Assembly (NCBI GenBank): GCA_946493085.1
Contig: CAMMAC010000016.1
Location: forward strand, 1 to 36,506
Source of the DNA: an uncultured Clostridiaceae bacterium
GTDB taxonomy: Bacteria > Bacillota > Clostridia > TANB77 > CAG-508
Length of the DNA: 36,506 nucleotides
Direction of reading: 5' to 3'
Shown: positions 32,820 through 36,506 of the stretch, one piece after another
Position numbering within the stretch: the stretch's first letter is position 1
How the letters are laid out: each line of letters starts with the position of its first letter
Position numbers and translations under genes: made by a program
The notes under the pieces: model-generated
Databases searched by the model: none
Told to the model about the DNA's origin: nothing
What the model saw: only the letters and a program-made list of their open reading frames with translations

Positions 32820-33728
32820 TCATAACACATCATTTAATGTCATATCCTTAGTTCCAATATATACATCTCTATTTCCATCCAAAGTATGACATTTTATTAT
32901 TGTGTAATTTTCATAATGATATTCAATACTTCCACCGTCATCATAAGAAACAGCATTAGGAAAATCTTTATTAGCTTTTGCGATAATTTCTTCCATTGTT
33001 ATTTTATTTTCTAATAAAGCTTCTTTCAAAGTATATTCTTGTCCATCAATTATAATATTTACACTTCCTTCATATCCATATATAGTATAATTATATTTAT
33101 CTGTTTCTGATTTATCTAATATTGCATAAACTTTATTGTAACTATCGTTTTGTTGTCTATCTTGAAAAATTATCTCAAAATTATCAGCTGATTTAAGTTC
33201 AATTTTTGTTGCATTTATTTGTGCTGGATAACTTTCCATTATAGTTCCATCATAAGTTATTTTTACATTAGTTCCTATTTCATAAAGAACATCATTATTT
33301 TCACCTAAACCAATACTAATTTTATCTGATGATTTTCGTATATCTTCATTTTCATTTGGTTCTACTATAATATATGTTGAACTAGATTCAATTACCTTTC
33401 CTAAAAATGAATATTCACTCTTTCTCATTTCTTCTTCAAATTTTTCTTCATATTTTTTCATTTCTTCTTGAAAATCATTATAATTCATAAACCAAGTGCC
33501 TATCTTTATGTCATCATATCCTGCTAATGTATGGAAATCAATTACTTTATATCCTAATCCAAAATATTCTATTGTTCCACCATCTGAAATAATTCCTGCT
33601 GGATTTTGTATGCAAAAAATAGGCTTTTCTTGATTTTTGACTCGATTATAATCTATTGCAAAAAATACAATTCCTAAAATAACTATAATTCCTATAATAA
33701 CGCCTATTACTTTTAACCATTTTTTCAT
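32820..33728 (-). CDS. Membrane-anchored protein with duplicated DGG(T/S)IEY segment and DUF3221-like middle
   Basis: The 302-residue protein has an N-terminal signal anchor (about residues 4-24). A segment opening DGGTIEYFGLGYKVIDFHTL (about 49-86) recurs near the C-terminus as DGGSIEYHYENYTIIKCHTL. Between them lies a beta-rich part (GKVIESSSTYIIVEPNENE, VKITYDGTIMESYPAQINA) that resembles DUF3221. It is probably exposed outside the membrane. Function unknown. The ATG at 33728 is chosen because AAAAGGA lies eight bases upstream, rather than the in-frame ATG at 33752. It stands alone, 203 bases upstream of the DUF4358 gene. Confidence 0.68.
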   Translation of the reverse strand: MKKWLKVIGVIIGIIVILGIVFFAIDYNRVKNQEKPIFCIQNPAGIISDGGTIEYFGLGYKVIDFHTLAGYDDIKIGTWFMNYNDFQEEMKKYEEKFEEEMRKSEYSFLGKVIESSSTYIIVEPNENEDIRKSSDKISIGLGENNDVLYEIGTNVKITYDGTIMESYPAQINATKIELKSADNFEIIFQDRQQNDSYNKVYAILDKSETDKYNYTIYGYEGSVNIIIDGQEYTLKEALLENKITMEEIIAKANKDFPNAVSYDDGGSIEYHYENYTIIKCHTLDGNRDVYIGTKDMTLNDVL

Positions 33729-34023
33729 AACAATCATCCTTTTACCTTCCACAATTTAAAATTTATCAAATTCCTATTTTATCATAGCAGATGTCTTTTC
33801 TTTATCTTTCTCAATCTTCTTTTTATACCTATCTTCCTCTGAACTCTTCCTATTTTACTGTCAAAATTTGCGTATCATGGTATTACTCCTTAAAGCAGTT
33901 GATATTACTACATTTCGAGTCTATTATAATTGAGTAAAGCCACATATTTATTAGTATTTCAAAAGTTCATGTTTTCCTTCATATATATGGTTTTGTTCGT
34001 TTTTGCGGTTATAATATATAACC

Positions 34024-35043
34024 TCATTTCTTTTCATTCAACTTTTTTGTTTCTAAAAGTAATTTATCAAAATCTGATGTTATTTTTTGATGTTTGTTAA
34101 ATTTGTTATATTCATTTTCCGCTTTTTCTTCAGCCATTTTTCTGGAAATCTTTCCATTGTCTTTTAATATATCATATTTTCTAAATTCCAAGAATTCATT
34201 AACACTTCTTGCAAATTCTTCCATTGTGAAGGTATTTTCTCTTTCCACTAAATCTTCTATATAGTCAAAATAACCTGAAACTGCTCTCTCTAGTCTTTTT
34301 ATTTGTTTTTCTTCTAAATAGTTTTTTGCTATCATTACGTCTGATTTTAAAATTCTTCCGTCTGGTGAATTTTTCCATGTTGTTAATCCCATATTTTCTT
34401 TCGTATGATCTGCTTTTTGATATATGATTTCTGCTGCTGTGTTTCCTGTTATTGCATAATGGAATTTATTTTGTATCATAGCATAAAATTTCTTTGTAAT
34501 TTCTGAATCTTTATCATAATCAATACTGCATTCTGCAAATATATCTGTTATCTGTTGCCAAATTCTTCTTTCGCTTGTTCTAATTGAACGAATACGTTCT
34601 AAAAGTTCTTTAAAATAGTCTTTTCCAAATTTAGGTCCATTTTTTAATAATTCATCATTTAAAACAAAACCTTTTTTTATGTATTCTTTTAATGTATTCG
34701 TTGCCCAAATTCTAAAATCAGTTGCCTCTTTTGAGTTTACCCTATATCCAACAGCTATTATTGCATCTAAACTATAAAAAGTTAATTCTCTTGAAACTTT
34801 TCTGCTTCCCTCATTTTGAACTGTTCGAATTTTTCGAATAGTTCGATTTTCTTCTAATTCATGAGTTTCAAAAATTTCTTTCAAATGATAATTTATAGTA
34901 TTTACTTCAACATTAAATAATTTTGACATGGATTTTTGAGTTAACCAAAAATCTTCATTATCATATAATACTTCTACAGATATATTTTCATTTTTCTGAC
35001 TTTGATATATAATTAAATCTCTTAAATCTTCTAATTTGCTCAT
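34024..35043 (-). CDS. rhuM: RhuM family protein
   Basis: The 339-residue protein is a full-length RhuM-family member (DNA-binding-like, 'virulence protein'): SVEVLYDNEDFWLTQKSMSK with a helix-turn-helix-like MSKLFNVEVNTINYHLKEIF, SRELTFYSLDAIIAVGYRVN, FRIWATNTLKEYIKKGFVLN, and a C-terminal domain with MIQNKFHYAITGNTAAEIIY. Biochemical role is not established. The family is typical of genomic islands and is often next to restriction or nuclease genes. Here a decayed DUF1016 nuclease fragment lies immediately upstream. AAAGGAGTG precedes the ATG. Confidence 0.93.
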   Translation of the reverse strand: MSKLEDLRDLIIYQSQKNENISVEVLYDNEDFWLTQKSMSKLFNVEVNTINYHLKEIFETHELEENRTIRKIRTVQNEGSRKVSRELTFYSLDAIIAVGYRVNSKEATDFRIWATNTLKEYIKKGFVLNDELLKNGPKFGKDYFKELLERIRSIRTSERRIWQQITDIFAECSIDYDKDSEITKKFYAMIQNKFHYAITGNTAAEIIYQKADHTKENMGLTTWKNSPDGRILKSDVMIAKNYLEEKQIKRLERAVSGYFDYIEDLVERENTFTMEEFARSVNEFLEFRKYDILKDNGKISRKMAEEKAENEYNKFNKHQKITSDFDKLLLETKKLNEKK

Positions 35044-35059
35044 TTTTCACACTCCTTTC

Positions 35060-35161
35060 TTAAAATTGTTTCATTCTATAGATTCCACGTTTATTAAATC
35101 CTCTCATAGTTGGATATTCTTTTTCCATAAATTCCGCCAATTTTTCTACAATTTTATCTCC
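35060..35161 (-). pseudogene. Remnant of a DUF1016 (YhcG-type PDDEXK nuclease) gene
   Basis: A 33-codon frame with no start codon, opening after an in-frame stop. Its translation includes KIVEKLAEFMEKEYPTMRGF and RGIYRMKQF. This fits the N-terminal DUF1016 pattern (IVE ... L ... GFSxRNLxxMRxF) and then stops where that family continues. It is a truncated fragment, 16 bases upstream of rhuM. Call rests on motif resemblance. Confidence 0.55.
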
Positions 35162-35228
35162 TCAATTATTATTATTAACTTTTTCACTAATATACTTGCC
35201 AAAATACCAATATAAAGAAAATTACTAT

Positions 35229-35741
35229 TTAGCTTTTATTTTCTATAATTTTTTCTAATTCTTTCATTGATTTATTAATATACTTTCTATTAATACCTAT
35301 AATTGGTATCTCTAAATCTTTTATCTTATTATAAAGTTTATCCATAAACAAGCCTTTTCTTTTTTCCATTCCATGATTTGTATAAATATAATTTACACAA
35401 CATGATGGAGACTGTTCAATTCCTAAAATTGCAATTACATTATAGTTACTTTTGCATATCATATGAACTTGTTTCGAAACCTCGTCAGCTAAAACCTCAC
35501 AATGTTCATTAAACTCTTTTGTATTATATTTGCTTATTCCATTTGGCTTCCTAATTAAAGAATCCTTAAATAAAGCTTCTGCACATGGCATTTGTATTAT
35601 ATTAATGTCGTTATCTATTAATAACTGCACGATTGGTTTTATTGAAGATTTCCATTCATATTTTACTATTCCTTGTGCCTGATATGCTTGTGCTATTAGG
35701 CAAAATGGAATAAATACAAACTTTTTACTCCTATTACTCAT
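35229..35741 (-). CDS. TudS-related putative desulfidase (DUF523-like, CD3072 family)
   Basis: The 170-residue protein matches the CD3072-type TudS-related family: FVFIPFCLIAQAYQAQGIVKY, LLIDNDINIIQMPCAEAL, LGIEQSPSCCVNYIYTNHG and IPIIGINRKYINKS. TudS enzymes use a [4Fe-4S] cluster held by three Cys to remove sulfur from thiolated uracil. Candidate ligands here are Cys14, Cys53 and the SCC pair near 114. The substrate of this branch is unproven. The ATG overlaps the TGA of the upstream PP-loop ATPase gene by four bases, so the two are translationally coupled. Confidence 0.8.
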   Translation of the reverse strand: MSNRSKKFVFIPFCLIAQAYQAQGIVKYEWKSSIKPIVQLLIDNDINIIQMPCAEALFKDSLIRKPNGISKYNTKEFNEHCEVLADEVSKQVHMICKSNYNVIAILGIEQSPSCCVNYIYTNHGMEKRKGLFMDKLYNKIKDLEIPIIGINRKYINKSMKELEKIIENKS

Positions 35742-36499
35742 ATAAAATCTCCGTTTATTATTAAATTTTTATATCTTTTAAGTATTTCTTTAGCTTTCTG
35801 TTTCAAGTATTTTTCATAAACATTAACTGTAGCCATAAGTATATCCTCATTTTTATCTAGAATAGGCACTCCAAGTAAACATTGTGGTTCTAAAGTTTTA
35901 GGTACAATCCCTCTTAATAACAATTCATTTTTCAATTTCCAGTCATCCATTTCATTTTCTAATGGGAAATTTATACTTATATTATTTTCAGTAAATAATT
36001 TTTCAAACTTATTTAACATTTCTTTTTGTTCTATTGCAAATAATTGACTTCTTCTAGCTCCATCAAAAACTTTTCTTATATTGTATTGATTGCATAATAT
36101 TATGCTAGCTATATACATACTTAATCTACATGCTAAGCAATTAAATTGTGAAATTGTAATATCTCCATAGTTTTCTTTTATATAACTGCTTGTATAATTA
36201 TAAAATGGATATATAAATTCTCTAAAAAAGCCAGCAATGTTTTTGATTCCTATATTTTCTATTTTTGCACTACCATATTTTTTTATTAATCTTTCTATTG
36301 TGTTATTTACATTTTCTGCCTTAAGTCCACATCCATTTTCATAAGTTACTAAATAAAGTTTATAATTACTATCTAACAGTCTTAAAGCAACAACTAAAGA
36401 ATCTTTGCCTCCTGAAAATAATACTAGAGATTTTTCCTCATCTTCCATTAATTTTTCTCCTATCTCTATAAATGAACGATTATCTCTCGATATCTCCAT
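35738..36499 (-). CDS. PP-loop ATPase (adenine nucleotide alpha-hydrolase fold)
   Basis: The 253-residue protein has the pyrophosphatase PP-loop LVLFSGGKDSLVVALRLL (SGGKDS about 29-34), as in tRNA-thiolation, QueC and TilS enzymes that adenylate a substrate for sulfur or nitrogen transfer. It also has Cys residues in FNCLACRLSMYIA (CxxC) and PQCLLGVP, and FDGARRSQLFA as a likely second nucleotide segment. The Cys pattern suggests a sulfur-transfer or Fe-S role. The substrate is unknown. It overlaps the TudS-like gene by four bases. The start lies 7 bases from the window edge, so its upstream context is not visible. Confidence 0.75.
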   Translation of the reverse strand: MEISRDNRSFIEIGEKLMEDEEKSLVLFSGGKDSLVVALRLLDSNYKLYLVTYENGCGLKAENVNNTIERLIKKYGSAKIENIGIKNIAGFFREFIYPFYNYTSSYIKENYGDITISQFNCLACRLSMYIASIILCNQYNIRKVFDGARRSQLFAIEQKEMLNKFEKLFTENNISINFPLENEMDDWKLKNELLLRGIVPKTLEPQCLLGVPILDKNEDILMATVNVYEKYLKQKAKEILKRYKNLIINGDFI

Positions 36500-36506
36500 T
36501 TATCTT

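Noticed and set aside
33880..33960. Tiny minus-strand frame behind AAGGAG (MIRKF)
   Set aside because: Five codons only, no promoter at correct spacing. Likely chance or an old gene remnant.

Overview
The window is 36.5 kb of AT-rich chromosomal DNA. Codon use favours A/T, ribosome binding sites are strong AGGAGG types, sigma-A promoters are frequent, and glyQS is preceded by a T-box. Single-subunit glyQS, PPDK, a proofreading-less DNA polymerase I and the PssD/PssE and DHHW/MBOAT surface genes all point to a low-GC Firmicute, probably an anaerobic, gut-type member of the Clostridia. Almost all genes lie on the minus strand. Only the LCP gene, a coiled-coil gene and a P-loop kinase lie on plus.

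Layout. 1-7 kb is surface polysaccharide: UDP-glucose dehydrogenase, GT4, an initiating phosphoglycosyl transferase, a flavin reductase, a PssE/Alg13 subunit, a VanZ-PssD/Alg14 fusion and a divergent LytR-CpsA-Psr ligase. 7-11.7 kb has a coiled-coil protein, argS, a PPi-type-looking phosphofructokinase and a HAD phosphatase. 11.9-15.8 kb has unknown genes, a GNAT, a frameshifted LD-carboxypeptidase behind a leader with an attenuator, and DUF5662. 15.9-24.7 kb has ppdK, T-box-glyQS, a TehB-like methyltransferase, a DnaA-box cluster, a HipA-like protein, galE, an RSH-type HD hydrolase and a P-loop kinase. 24.7-29.5 kb has a lytic transglycosylase, polA, rdgB and a class III Fic protein, interspersed with REP-like palindromes. 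29.5-32.6 kb is a DHHW/MBOAT/DUF4358 O-acetylation cluster. 32.8-36.5 kb is an accessory end: a duplicated-domain membrane protein, rhuM, a DUF1016 remnant, and a TudS-like desulfidase overlapping a PP-loop ATPase.

Main unusual observation. Three otherwise intact genes (LD-carboxypeptidase, DHHW protein, MBOAT acyltransferase) each need exactly one +1 shift. In all three the shift falls at an in-frame CGG codon and is repaired by skipping its C, so reading resumes at GGA or GGT. In a by-eye scan of every gene here, CGG is otherwise absent from all housekeeping genes and occurs only in three accessory genes. This could be +1 recoding at a slowly read or unread CGG codon, or a systematic assembly error. 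Both can be tested directly.

How the genes fit together. Two clusters build and decorate envelope polymers: chain initiation and elongation with LCP attachment, and MBOAT/DHHW O-acetylation. galE and ugd supply nucleotide sugars, and the lytic transglycosylase and LD-carboxypeptidase remodel peptidoglycan. The phosphofructokinase and PPDK together suggest pyrophosphate-linked glycolysis.
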